Assembly (NCBI RefSeq): GCF_000002865.3
Contig: NW_001865072.1
Span: 22,562 to 86,561, forward strand
DNA length: 64,000 nucleotides
From: Monosiga brevicollis MX1
Lineage: Eukaryota > Opisthokonta > Choanoflagellata > Craspedida > Salpingoecidae
Direction of reading: 5' to 3'
Shown here: one piece after another, positions 1-12,100 of the stretch
Layout of the letters: every line of letters starts with the position of its first letter
Numbering within the stretch: the first letter of the stretch is position 1
Translations under genes and position numbers: made by a program
Notes under the pieces: generated by a model
Databases searched by the model: none
Told to the model about the DNA's origin: nothing
What the model saw: only the letters and a program-made list of their open reading frames with translations

Positions 1-1750
1 GTTAACCCGTATTTGCCCTCCTCCGAGGTGCATTTGCGAACATAGGTCAATCTACTACCAAGATAGTAGCAAATGCGGCCCTCCGTCAACCGCGTCTTGA
101 CAGCAGTATCATCCGTCAGCGCGCCAGGACCATTTGGATCGAGCTGGCGGCGGAAGAGCAGGAACAAGCGGCAGATCCACAACAGAGCTGCCAGCGTTGG
201 CGTCCAGCTGCTTGGCTGCTTAAAGGTGTTGTTGGCTTGCACCGTCGTGCAAAGAATATAGATGGTGGGACAGTACTCCAAGTCCAAGTTGTTCATGTCC
301 GTGCTTTCATCAAGGATGGCACACCACACGTTGGTCAACGCCTCGGATAGCGCAGTGTTATTTTGACCTTGGGCCACTTCCACGTCGTCCAAAGCTTTTG
401 CCAGCTCGTCACTGATTCGACCAGGAAGCTGGCTGTCACGGCGCCGTGCTCGTAAGAGGTATTGCACGTAGCGCGTAGCCACAATTATGTAGCGATCGTA
501 GCTCTGCTGCATGACCTTTTGATAAAAGCGGGTCGTAAGCACATTTCCCGATTTGGTGTATAGTCGTCCAAAAACTTCGCGAGCCGCCGTGTCGTGTAAC
601 GTGTTTTCGTGCGTCTTGTCCAAGAGACCATGCATGCACGTGATTAGCGTCGGGTTGATCTCGCTAAATCCCAGCTCTCTGAATTGGTTGAGTGCCAATC
701 GGTCAAGCAGTACCCCAAGGCCCAGGGTCTGATAGACCGGGTGGAGTCGTCGCAAGTTGACAACAAAGTGCTTTTTTCTCTGAGCCTCGAGCAAAGGCGA
801 AAAGGCTTGCGCGTCCACATGAGGTCTTTTGGATGGCTTGTGTTGCTGGACCTCCACATAGCTTGAGCCCAGTCCTCCTTTCCTGAGCCGCTGCATCCAG
901 ACTTTTCGAGGCACCTCAGTGGTGGCTGGATCACCAGCATGGCATTGTTCATGTCGCACCAGGCTTTCTCGTGTTGAAAAGCAAAAGGTACAGCAAGGAC
1001 ACCTATAGCCCCGATGTACTGGGATGCATGGGTACGCAGGTCGGCAGCCGTTCATGTCGAGTTTGGGTACCTTTCGTGGCGTTGCTTCCTTGATGAGGTC
1101 CATGGCAAGCGATATGTCTGCATCTTCTACGTTCAGGCAGTGGCGCTTCAGGTGCTGGGCTGGGTATTCGCTCAATGCGTACCCGCACTTGCCGCAAATC
1201 AGTATCCACTCGTACTCATCCAGAGCCAGACCAAGCGATTCCAGATACATTTTGGCGCGCGATGCATCAGCATTTTTGCCCAAGGAAACTTGATGATGAG
1301 GATATCGGCGTTTAGGCGCTCCAATGACCGACTTCGGAGCGTTGTTGATCTGCGAAGCAGGGCTGTGAATGAGCATGCCGCCCAGCTCGGCAGAAGTATT
1401 CTCTGCCATGGCCATGTGCTTTGCTCTGATGTGCCGTCTCACGCCCTCAGCCTTGGGATAGCGCTTCTTGCAGCCGTAAATCGGGCAGCAAAATTTGCCA
1501 TGGAGGGCCGCTCGTTTCAAAAGAAAGTTTCTTTGACCGATGGTGATCCGCGACTCTTGTTGATGACGCTACAAGTTGGTTGCAAAGCGATGTGAGAGCG
1601 AGACAGAATGAAATTGAACGCCGAGCAGCACGCGAGGATTACCTTGCGCTGATGATGCGCTTGCTGCTTCTGCGTCGTAAAAGTTTGAGCGCATGATCGA
1701 CATGTGTGGGTCGACTGCGCTCCACCCTGAGTGCTTGATGAAGCATCCAT
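1..1750 (-). CDS. Tandem C2H2/OrsD-like zinc-finger gene, 3' end beyond window edge (partial)
   Basis: Two exons are visible: 1643-1750 and 1-1568, with a 74-bp GT-AG intron (1569-1642, phase 0). The first exon carries a C2H2 finger (CRSCAQTF...) whose last histidine lies after the splice. The next exon has further fingers (FCCPIYGCKKRY...H...H; CGKCGYAL...H; CPCCTFCF...H), then a long helical region containing LHPVYQTLGLG and PTIYILCTTVQ. These match the neighbouring helicase gene (MHPFYDSVGM and VNVFLLCTAVS) in order, so the two are tandem paralogues. The reading frame stays open to base 1, so the helicase part, if present, lies off the window. I chose the ATG at 1750 because it places the first finger as close to the N-terminus as in the paralogue; an in-frame ATG at 1918 is the alternative. 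The zinc-finger pattern resembles the OrsD-type region found in fungi, often beside RecQ helicases (family memory, not searched). Role unknown; probably nucleic-acid binding. Confidence 0.75.
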
Positions 1751-2094
1751 GCCGTGCCAGATGCTGTTGCGTGTTTGTGTCGATTGAAGCACAGGGTCTG
1801 CGAATGTCCAGGCTGGTTGACTAAATGCTGCACCTACGAACGAGCAGGTGAGGCCGAACATGGGAAGAAAACGGAGGTGAATGCCACGATCTAATTCTTG
1901 TATGCCAGCCGCCGTCATTGTGAGTGTTCACTATCCTGACCAAGCAGAAAGCGTGCGAGACCAGGATCCTCGATTGACTCGGGTACTGTTCGCACGCACC
2001 TATACTGATGGTTGCCCCACGCTGAACCACGCCGCCAGCAACAGCAATGCCTCGACTTGGCGACTGATAAAAAAAAAAAAATGATAAACCGTGA

Positions 2095-2132
<38 letters not shown>

Positions 2133-2680
2133 CCAACAATATCTCGAGTCTTTTCTAAACGCCGTCACGTTTCCATACAGCTCAGTTCTTCGATTTCTAC
2201 AAGCTTTGCTACAGAAAGTCAAAACTTCATTTTCTCTGATTTGTTCTACATTATGTGTCATGATTTTAGCTTTATGACTTTACTCTAAGGACCAAAACCG
2301 TTCATCATCCTTTATATTGGATGCAATTACAAGGTCCACTTTCTCACGACTGATTCAGGCCTGCTGGCGCATCATTCAGTATTCCTGTCAATCGTGCCAA
2401 CGCCTGCAAGGATCCGTGCACTCTGTTGTGTGTGGCGCAAGAGCATCAAGATGCCAGGTGTCAGGCGTTCAAACAGTACTTGGCAAGGCAAACGATGTCA
2501 ATTTGCGCTCCGTCCTGGCAAGACGCAGCTCATTCCGCATGACAGAAAAAGCCCAGTGGCTGCTGAAGCACACTTGCATAAAAGTCTTGGTCGATTCCAC
2601 GCATCATGGTGACCTCGGTCCTCATACTCCCACTATCATACTATCCAACCATTAAAACAAATAGTCTGTCGCCCATGTTA
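1751..2680. other. Intergenic spacer with AC microsatellite
   Basis: About 930 bp between two minus-strand paralogues. It contains a short A run near 2070-2081 and an (AC)n microsatellite at about 2097-2127. The open frames here have no recognisable domains or splice logic. It should hold the promoter of the left gene and the 3' end of the helicase gene. Confidence 0.5.
2097..2127. repeat. (AC)n microsatellite
   Basis: About 15 uninterrupted AC dinucleotides in the spacer between the two zinc-finger genes. Confidence 0.95.
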
Positions 2681-4438
2681 TCATATCACAGCCCTTGCAG
2701 CTGCTCCAATCAAAATCTCAACGCTTTCAATCACAAACTCCACAAGGTGCCAATGGCCTGCCGGCAGATGCTTGTCTTCCATGTACAGCCATGCGATAAA
2801 TCTTTCGCGAAAATGTCGCGTCTGCAGCGTCCCGGGCTGAAGATTGTATCCCATCCGCTTGGCCAGTTGGCGCAGCCGCGGATGACAGTCGGCAAGGAGG
2901 ACGATGGAGCTCAAGACTCGTCCAAGGCCTTTATCGAGTGCACAGCCCGGCAGATGCTTCAAGGTGTGGCCGCCAATCCTAGATGGCATGCCACATCTGA
3001 TGCAACACTCTCGTGTGGCAGATTCAAAATCAATGTTGCACTCATCGGCACTGTGCCCTGCGAGATGGCACCGGGTGCACGTGTCGTCTGATTCGGGACA
3101 GGTATGTTGAGGTTTCCAGACGGCTTGAGACTGGCGAATGGTACATGGCATGCAATAGGCATGCATCAACCTCAGCGCATCCAGAAACTTGTCAGCCGCC
3201 GCCTTGTGGATCAGGCGCGAGCGCGTCGTCTTGGCTCGCTTGTCTGATCTCAGGCGTGGCATCGACGCAGCCTCACTGCTTCGCGAAGATAAAGCAGCCG
3301 GGGGCAATGTAGCAGAAGCCACTCGTTTCGCAGAAGACCGCGTAGAGTGTGCGCCAGATAGTCCAGAGCCTTGGTTGCCCAACAAAGAGCAAGGGTGCTG
3401 CGTGGCCTCAGCCTCTGCGGCAGGGTCTGCATAAATAGGGTCGTCACAATCGGAAGAGCTCTCCATGGGTGAGTCTTGGGCAGCTGTGCGTTCCGCCAGA
3501 GCCTGGGCACGCGTAAGCCGCAGCGCTGCCGAGGGCGCGTTTGCTCGGGGCCGTGGTGACAAGGCATCGGAAGCAGATGGCACGGGCAAACGCATCGGCA
3601 AGGCCGAAGGTACCGGTAGAGATGGCAGCGGTGCTCCAAGACGAGGCAATAAAGCCGTGGAAGTCTGCTTAGCCTCGTTTGAAGCTGCAGCTTCTGTTGC
3701 GGGCCGAGGCACACCTTCACTCTCTGACGTGGTTTTGGCCCGCAGACCTGGCACGGAAGAACATGGTGCATCATCTTCTTGAAGGTCTGTCAGAGAATCA
3801 AACTCAAGCTCAAAGTCAGATGCCGTTGGTGTTGCTGGCAGGGACATGATGGGTTCTGCGGCCTCTTCGTCAAGCCGCGCTGCACGTGGTCTTGGCAAAG
3901 CATCACCCATGGCCGAGCCTGCTTCAGAGGCTGTCGTCACGCCGGATGCTAGAGGTTGACGATTGTCACTGTATTGCACTGGCTGCGCCCGAGCTTCTTC
4001 CTGTCGTTGTGCCTGAAGCTCGGGATCTGACATCGTGGGTAAATCTGGCACGGCCATGGGCTCTGCGGTGGCTGCATTAAGTCGTTCAGCACTTGGCCGT
4101 GGCAATGCATCAGCCATCACTGGTTCCAGTGCAGTCTCGCCCGATTGAGCGACACGTTCACTCTGTGAGACGCTGCTTGGCTGCACTTCCTGTGCCATGT
4201 TCGTGCACACGTCACAGGGAGCCTGGCCGGTGGCAAGACATGTAGCAGCGCGGGGATCCAACATTTTGCCAAGCGTCCACCTTCGACACACACTGCCCTC
4301 GACAAAAGCTTCCATGCCCGGTGCTGGGGTGCACCTGACTGGCAGCCACAGCTCGGCAGCTCCGCCCTTTCTATCACGGCCAGCCCGACCAAATGCCTAT
4401 AGCCGATTGCACGCACACCATTAGCTCAATGAACGATT

Positions 4439-4489
<51 letters not shown>

Positions 4490-7400
4490 TTTTTTTTTTT
4501 TTTTTTAAATTGAGACAGTTCCGCGGACGTTTGGTCAACAACTCACCTGGACCAGAGTATAAACGTCATGGCCACTGCCATACCACAGCACGTGACGGAC
4601 GGTAAACAGGTCCACATCTATGCTCAAACAGCTGGTGGCCACAATGACGTCGCATTCACTCTGTTGCCACCGTGCCAGATGTTCCTTCTGCGCCATCTCT
4701 TCCAAGTCTGCATAATAAGGCAAGGCTGCATAGCCGCGTGCGTGCAGCTGGTCACACAACAGCTTCACCTCGCTCACCGTGTCACAAAAGACCATCATGT
4801 GCACACGCTCCTCATTTTCCTGCCACGTCATCCGCTGCCTGTCTACAAGACCTTGCACGTGCGACAAGAAGGCCCGCTGGTCGCCATGATGCACACGCAG
4901 CTCCACATTGTGATGCATTGTTTCCAGGCGGTACAGTTTGCCCCCTGCTTGCTGACCCAGCTGTCGAAAAAGCCGCTCTTGGTCGCACATGCATAAAGTA
5001 TCGGTCAAAGCCACGCGCTTAATGTTGGTCCATCCGCCAGAGGCCACGCAGGCCCCGACTTGAGCCATCATGTTCCGCTGGCTGGCATCAGAGATGAGCG
5101 TGTGCGCCTCGTCCATAACCACAGTGCGGATGCCCTGAAAGCAAGCACGTGCGTGCAAGGCGTCAGACCCTGCGCAAACAAACTTGTCAGTCGTGATGAT
5201 AAGCACATCGAGGCCAGCTGCTACCGGCGTCGAGGGGCCCAGCCACCTTTTCGCACTGTGGCCAGCCGCTTGCAAACGCCGCAGCAAATTGTCTGCCAAG
5301 GTCGCAAAAGGCACAATCCACAGCACCGTGCCGGCATGCGGGTGACAACCCAGTTTGGGCATGGTATAAAGCGTCTTGTCCATGTCTAATGGCGCCACAA
5401 CAATCAGCCAGCCATCCTCGGCCCGATGCTGGTCAATGGCCGCTGCCAGGTCCAATTGTTCTTGGCTTTTAAAGCCGTGGCCCCACGAGATGCGTGTCTG
5501 CTGGGCCAGTTGGGTCATGTAGGCTACATCATGCTCAGCTTGCGTATCCATGATGATGCGCCCGTCTGCGGCAAGTTTTGATGACCCGCTCCAGCTTATG
5601 GGGTGGCGAGCTTCCAAAGCTTCCTTGGCGGCTGTGAGCTCGGCCACGCTGCGCTTGCGGTCAAGACCCAAGAAGGCATGCCAGCTTTGTGAGGCCAGCT
5701 GATGCATCAGACGTGATGACATTTTGGCTTGCAATTGGTTGCTTGTTGCGGTAGCAAAGAAGTCTTTGGCCATGTTCCCCGAGGGTTGTGTCTGGGTGCG
5801 CATCAGGCTACCCAAAGTGCCCGCGGGGTCGGCAAAGAGCTGGTTTGTCACGAATGTTGTCATCCAGAAGGTCGCGGCGTGTCGCCACTTTGCCACCCCC
5901 AGCGTTGGCTGATGCAGGTAGGCGGTCATTTGTCGACGAAAGGCAGCGTAGATGGAGGCTGGGCTAAGCATGGTCTCCAGAGGCGCAATGTTGAAGAGCA
6001 GGTGGCTGTTGTTATAGTGGCGTTGAGCGTCCTGTACCTCGCGTCGCAAGGTCATGACATCATCGTGGCTCATGTGGTCTTCATCCTGCTCGTCCTCCAA
6101 TAGATCCTCCTCTTCCTGATCATTGTCGTAGGTTCCACGCCCGCCATCGCGAGGGGTTTGAAGAGCGCCCCGCTTCTCCAGCCAGCTGGTTAGCATCTGC
6201 TCCAGAGGCTTGCACAAGAGCAAATACATGAAAATCAGCTTGCTAACTTCCTCGTCCATGTACCGAAAGGTGTGCTGCTCATCTAGAGAGAGCCCGTGGG
6301 TTTTACCCAGACGGGTCAATATGGAGAGCTGCCTTTCAGCGAAAAACACGGCCCGTTGCCGACCCACGCCATTTTTGTAGGATAGCCCTTGATATACGGT
6401 TGCTTGAGGTGGCAGACCTAACAAAACGCCAAAGCCAATGCAAACAGATAAGAGTGGTACAATAAACATGCCAAGCTTCTCAAACAGAGTCTTTGCTCAA
6501 TCGCAATCATACCTCCAGCCATGTGCGTGTAGGTGAGCGCCAGCTGGTTGAACCTTCCCACAAATAGAAGCCATTCCCGCACGCGGTCTTCTCGAAAGGT
6601 CGGCTCTTCATTGACTCCGTCTGGCCCATAATCTGTTTGTATAAATTCTTGCCGCAAGCTTGGAGTCTGACCAATGTGATCAAGAAGGGCCCGCTCAGCT
6701 GGGCTGCCATGGCCCACCCACCAATTCTTGACCCTGTTGGTCCGATCCTCCTTCGACCGTAGCCGAGCATACTCGCCAATGTGTTGCTCTCGCAGACCAG
6801 ATCCCAGCAAGAGGTGGGTGTCCAAGACCTCCTTCATATCGTTGCGCATCTGTGCCAGGGCGGCCCCAATCTCTTTCACGTTGAGTTCAACACCTTGACA
6901 AACGATAGTGTGCAGCGCCTCGTCCGTCATGTTCCCGTCCGTTTGCACGTCAATATCCACTCCAACCTGCCCCTCGGCCGTGCTGGCAGAGCGAGCCGCC
7001 GCCATGCGCTGGCTCAAAAAATGCACCAGCCGTCCAGACTGTAGAAAAGGCCTGAGTTTACCCGCAGTGGCCCATCGCTGTGTCTTGCCAAACCGGAGCA
7101 AAAACAGCTTGAAAATATAAATCAGGCCGGCCAGCGTCGTGGACCAGCGCCGGATGTCCTGCAAGACACCGCTTCCCTTGGACACGGCCGTGCACAACAA
7201 AAACACGTTGACAAAGTGCACCTTGTCGTTGTCAAACAGATGTAGCTCTGCATTCACCAGCGCCAGCCACAGGGTCGCGAGGGGCTCGACAAGATCCTCC
7301 CCGCTCAGTCCCGCATCCAGCGCCTCTTGCACGGCCAAGGCAGCTGTAGTTATGGCCTCCCCACGGCTGGCAAGCACCTGGCTCAAAAAGCTGGATGGCT

Positions 7401-8730
7401 CGAGGGCTGGCATTGCGTCCAGTAGCAGTAAAAAATGCACCAGGCGCGCCCCAATGTTCAGGTACCTGCTCATTGTGCCAGGAGATATTTGGGGTAAAGA
7501 TTGTGGCTGAACTTGAAACTCTTCAGCTTCGAACAAGGACGCCACGGAAGCAGCCGCCAGACCGTGCTGGGACAATTGCTCGTGAGCCTCCCACAAGAGC
7601 TCTTGCATGCCCGACACGAGTTGTGCGGGTGGGGTGTCGTGGCCTAGCTTGAGAATTTGCTCTGGGGTTAGCTCGTTCAGGATCAGCGTCATGCCCACGC
7701 TATCGTAGAACGGGTGCATCTGGTGAACGCCGTGCGGGCAGCGCTTCTCCTCGGCCTCTGACGCCATGACCTGGGTGCTTGAGATGAACTGCTTAAACCG
7801 CTGCTGCTCCTCCAGCTCCTCCTCGTTCTCGCTGACGTCGGCTGCCGAGGCGTCGTGGCTTTCTTCGACAATGACCTCGACACAGCGGGCTCCAGCACCG
7901 CGCAGCGGCTTTTGCAGCTTGACACGTCGAGGCGGCTGATTGATATCGGGGTCACCAACGTGCTTGTTGTGCAAATGAAAGTGCAGGCTATTCTTCGTCG
8001 TGAAGCATGCCTGACAAACGGGGCAACTCACGCCGTCCAATATCGGAATGCCTTCCACGGGTGCACGCGGCCCAGTCTCTGTTGCAACATCCTCCGTCGG
8101 CTCCTCGGGCTGCTCAGAGCGCAGGAGCGCCGTGGCTGCATCAATGTCCTCTTGACTACACCGAACATGGTGCTTTTTGAACAGGTGTTGGGGCACATTA
8201 CCACTGAGGACATGGCCGCAATGAGTACACACCAGCCCTGAAGACGCGGGAGTCACCAAGCAGCCAATGTCGGTCATGAACATCCGAGCCCCAACAACAC
8301 CCTGCTGCTTATCAAGCTTGACGCCACGCTTCCGTGTACGCACGCGCCTTTGTTTTAGGCCAGCAGAAGGGCATTCATTGGTTGGAACACGTGTTGCGGG
8401 CACGGGCGGTGTCTCTTCTTCATGCACACGCTGAAGATGGGATCTGAGGGTGGCTGAGCGATCGTGGCGGTAGTCGCATCCCTCGACAGGGCAATGAAAG
8501 TTGCCATCTTCATTTCGGTGCCTCAGGATGGTTTGCCCATTGAGCCTGACGGACGTGCTTTTTTGGTGGACCTATTGCCAACGCATCGTGAGATCTGATG
8601 CCGCGGTTGCTCAAAAGGCCAAAAGTAGTCGAGCGGGTAAACGCACCCGGGCGACGTGCTGTTCCTTTGCCCCTCGATTGTGAAAAATCTGGCCGCACTG
8701 TTTGCACGGCACTTCCTCCACCCTGGCCAT
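2681..8730 (-). CDS. C2H2 zinc-finger / diverged RecQ-type helicase, 1909 aa
   Basis: Four exons: 8647-8730, 6513-8571, 4547-6417, 2681-4396. Lengths sum to 5730 nt in consistent phases (0, 1, 0). Exon 1 starts MARVEEVPCKQCGQIF, and its C2H2 finger is completed across the first intron (EQHVAR joined to VHQK). Two or more fingers follow (FHCPVEGCDYRH...; CTHCGHVL...; CPVCQACF...), then a helical region. The third exon holds a superfamily 2 helicase core: motif II VVMDEAHTLI, a motif III-like VALTDTL, and DVIVATS. The last splice joins YTLVQ to AFGRAGRD, restoring RecQ motif VI, which is strong support for the model. The Walker A position reads VAPLDMDKTLY, with K-T kept but the glycines lost, so ATPase activity is doubtful. 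The C-terminal exon has an Ala/Pro/Ser-rich linker with an internal repeat, then a Cys/His cluster (CTRCHLAGH...C, CCIRCGMPS). Fungal telomere-linked RecQ proteins have a similar layout; that relation is inferred. Confidence 0.85.
4440..4506. repeat. Poly-T tract inside helicase intron
   Basis: About 67 bases, nearly all T with one G. It lies inside the 4397-4546 intron and reads as poly-A on the coding strand. It accounts for almost half of that intron. Confidence 0.95.
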
Positions 8731-8830
8731 GGTGATAACGTGCGTGTGTATCAAGACCGAGAGGTCAAGAGGTCATGAACGAGGCATGAAGCGGCCACCG
8801 TCGCTCTGTCAACGTTCAGCTAGCCGTCGT

Positions 8831-8873
<43 letters not shown>

Positions 8874-9183
8874 TGACAAAACGAACAGACAAAACAACAC
8901 ACGTATCTGATCAAAAGACTGTGCAAAACAGCAGTTTGTCTGAACACACAAAGTCACACTTTCGATTCGGTGCATCCCGAGATAACACGGATCAAAACAC
9001 ATGTTGATAACTATGTCAGCAAAACGCAAACGTTTCCGCGAGTCCGAACTTTTGCTTGTTGTTGTTTTTTCTGCTAGTCCGCCGGGCAGGACATGCTCAT
9101 TGCCGGGACAGGAGGTTTTTGGAGGAATGATGCTTGCCGCGTTGCCGCTCGTTCCAGCAATGCGTGCCGCCGAATGATCAAGG
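8731..9183. promoter_or_regulatory. Divergent intergenic region between helicase gene and gene A
   Basis: The 453 bp separate the ATG of the minus-strand helicase gene from the ATG of the plus-strand giant gene A, so both promoters should be here. It contains a 39-base A run at 8833-8871. I see no clear TATA box or other named element. Confidence 0.45.
8833..8871. repeat. Poly-A tract
   Basis: An uninterrupted run of 39 A in the divergent promoter region. Confidence 0.95.
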
Positions 9184-12100
9184 ATGGAGCATCATACTGA
9201 TTCTCTGATCCTGGGTGACGATCTGGTATGTCTCAAACCATGTCCTTCTCGCCACCTTCTGCAAAACACGGCTCACACAACTTTTCCTGCGTCCTCAGAA
9301 TGGAAAAGCGGTGGCTTTGCTTCTCGCAAAATGTCGACTGGAAAAGTCAACAGCTGCAGATCTTGGTGTTGTGGTCCACAAAGCAGTTGGCGGGAAATTT
9401 CGCCGAACCCGAGCTTACCTTCACTTGATCAGCTTTGAGCATGATCCTCAGCTCGATTTGCTCAAGGTTTCGGGAGCTTTGCGAGTCTATCGATACGTCC
9501 CGCCATCTACATCACCGCCATCCACAACAACAGCATCTTGGTGGTCAAAACTCACAGAGCTTTTTAAGCATGACGAGCAAGACTCTGACAACAATCTGTG
9601 GGAGCAAGAAGCCGAAGATGAGACATTCCAACGTTGCCTCGGTGACTTTTGCAGTCAACAACTTGTACAAATTCTTTTTTTGGTTGCGCGTGACAATCCA
9701 AGCCTCTGCTTAGCCTACCTGAGGCACAAGGACGAGGACGCTATGATGCTTGCTGCACTTGAGACGGTTCTACGAGGTACGCAATTTTCTTTTTTGACTC
9801 TCTGAAAGATTCCCCAAAGGTTGCGCTTAGTTCACACTCCTACATCGTACCCTTCATAGAGCCAGCTCGTTCAGGCAGCTGGCACAGCATGACCAAAGGC
9901 AAAGGAATTCTCTTTATGCACTTTTGGGAGCGCGATCTAAAACTGAAAGCATGGAGCCTCTTTACGCGCATGCAGGACGCCAAGGATGGTCTTTGCGTGT
10001 TAAGCAGAATCTTACCTCTCAGCGACATCAGGGTCGAGGATGTCGCTACGGAGCCTCATGTGCTGCAGTGGCTGACTGAGGCAACAACATATTGTTCCAG
10101 CGACCTGGTATGCAAGGCGTCATTCCTTTGGGGATTGACGGACAAGCACAGCGGGTTGTTGCACGCGCTTCAAGAGAACATCAGAAAAACTGTGGCTGCG
10201 ATGATCACAGACTTTCGTGAAGACAGACAACAACACGCTGCGGAGCTTGCGAGTTGTCTTGTGCCAGAGCAACGTTGCTGTAGTCTCCGTGCAGCCACCT
10301 CTCTTGCCCTTGGCTCTCAACTGGGAGATCTCAACACTATCTTGAACGATTGTGATGCTGGCACATTGCAGCTTCTCTGCTGGCTAACGCAAACACAAGT
10401 CTTGATGCCATCACCCGCACAGCTGAGCGCGCCAACCCTCTCATCAGTGCTCTTTGCAGCTTCTCGCAACGATCCTCGCCTCCTCAAAGAAATGACTTTG
10501 GGGCTGCCCCAGCTGTCGCTGCTTGCACGTGTTTGGCCCAATGTTCGTCCAGACGAGGTCAATAGTTTGAGCGACTTTCAGGAGTTTATCGATGAATGGC
10601 ACCTCCTTTATTCAGAGCAAACGCTAGGAGCAGCAGACCTTTGGCGCCAACCAGCACTTGCCCTTTGGGACAGCCTGCTTCAACATGAACATGATTGGTT
10701 AAAGACACTGGGGGCCAGATGGTTTTGCCAGTGGGCCTGTCAAGTCACACAGGCTTTTGCAAAGGATGCCAAAGCCATCGAACTTGTCCGTTTGGCAGAG
10801 ACTTGGTACAGATGGCGAGTGAGCTACCAAAGCCACACAGTCTCAATCGGTGAGGCGTCTATCAACAAGGTGCAGCAAAACTTGGAGAACATATTCAAGG
10901 CCAAGGTTGAAGATCTGGATGTTTCTGATCTGGATTCTCTTTTGAGTGCATCTGCACCCGATGCAAACCTCACGTGGCCTGAAATTCTCGAGCGTTGGAA
11001 CGTACAAGCAGCTCTTGAGACTTTGCAGACGCGCTTGCAGCAGTCGCATTTGCATGACTGGATGCATGCTTGTGAAAACGTACTTGCCGTGTGCAAGAAG
11101 CATGTCTCTGTACCAGCTGAGTGGCACGACGCCGTGCAGTCCAATGGACGACTGTTGATCCAGCCTTGTGACCATGAACCTCTAGCCTGCGTCACGTCGG
11201 AGCTCACCGAGCTGTTGGGCGTTGCAAGCACCATCTTCGACTTTTCAAAGGGTTTTACAACACAGCAGCTGATCGAAAACACAAGAGCCCTTGCTGACCT
11301 CAAAAGACGCTGGCCCATGCCCCTGATGAGTGTTGCTTGGAAGATTGGCAAGCGGAGCCCTTTGCACCTCGATACTTGTCTTGAATATTTAAAAGAGCGT
11401 CAGACAGTCAACAGTGAGGAGCTGGAGCGCATGATTACGGAGTCGATCGGCCGTTTTGGTCAGGCGCCATTTACCTTGACTGTGACAAGGCTTTACCTTT
11501 GGCCCTACACAAGCATTCCGAGCGAATACTTTGCTCCACACCCGCCGTCGTTCAACGACCTCTTGCCCTTGGTTCCAGACCTCATGCGCCTCATCTTATT
11601 TGCAAAACGGCTGCGACTCGCACAGAGCTTTGAAATAATTTGCGACTTGGTCGATGGCGTTCGCGAGCTTGCTACTTTTGGGGACGCACTGCCACTTTGG
11701 CAAAAGCCATGTCCGCCAGAAGAAGCACAGCCCATGGCGCTACTATGGGAGCGCATCTGGTCAACAAGCTTGAACCAGAAGTTGCCCTTGGAGGCCATTT
11801 TCCCCGTTGAGCAACAGTCAGAGCTACTCGCTTGGAGCAACAAGTTGATGTCGCTGCCGAGCCATTTCAATGACGTGACGTTCGACCAGTTCTTCAAACT
11901 GTGCGATGAGTCAAAGATTTTGGAAAGTGTCAAGCGATGGCAGGCGCAAAATATATCCGAGGATAATTTTCACAAGGCATTCACCCTCATGCAGGGCACG
12001 CGCGTTGGTGGTGACTTTTTTGGCGCATTGCATCAATGTTACAATGTGTTCAAAGCAACCGGTCAAGGTACTCGCCCATCATTGCCTGGGGTTCTGGCAG

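Noticed and set aside
1014-1595. 193-residue plus-strand open frame
   Set aside because: It lies antisense to a continuous minus-strand frame with several C2H2 fingers and a paralogue next door.
2317-2655. 112-residue plus-strand frame in the left spacer
   Set aside because: No recognisable motif, no splice partners and no paralogue; probably chance.
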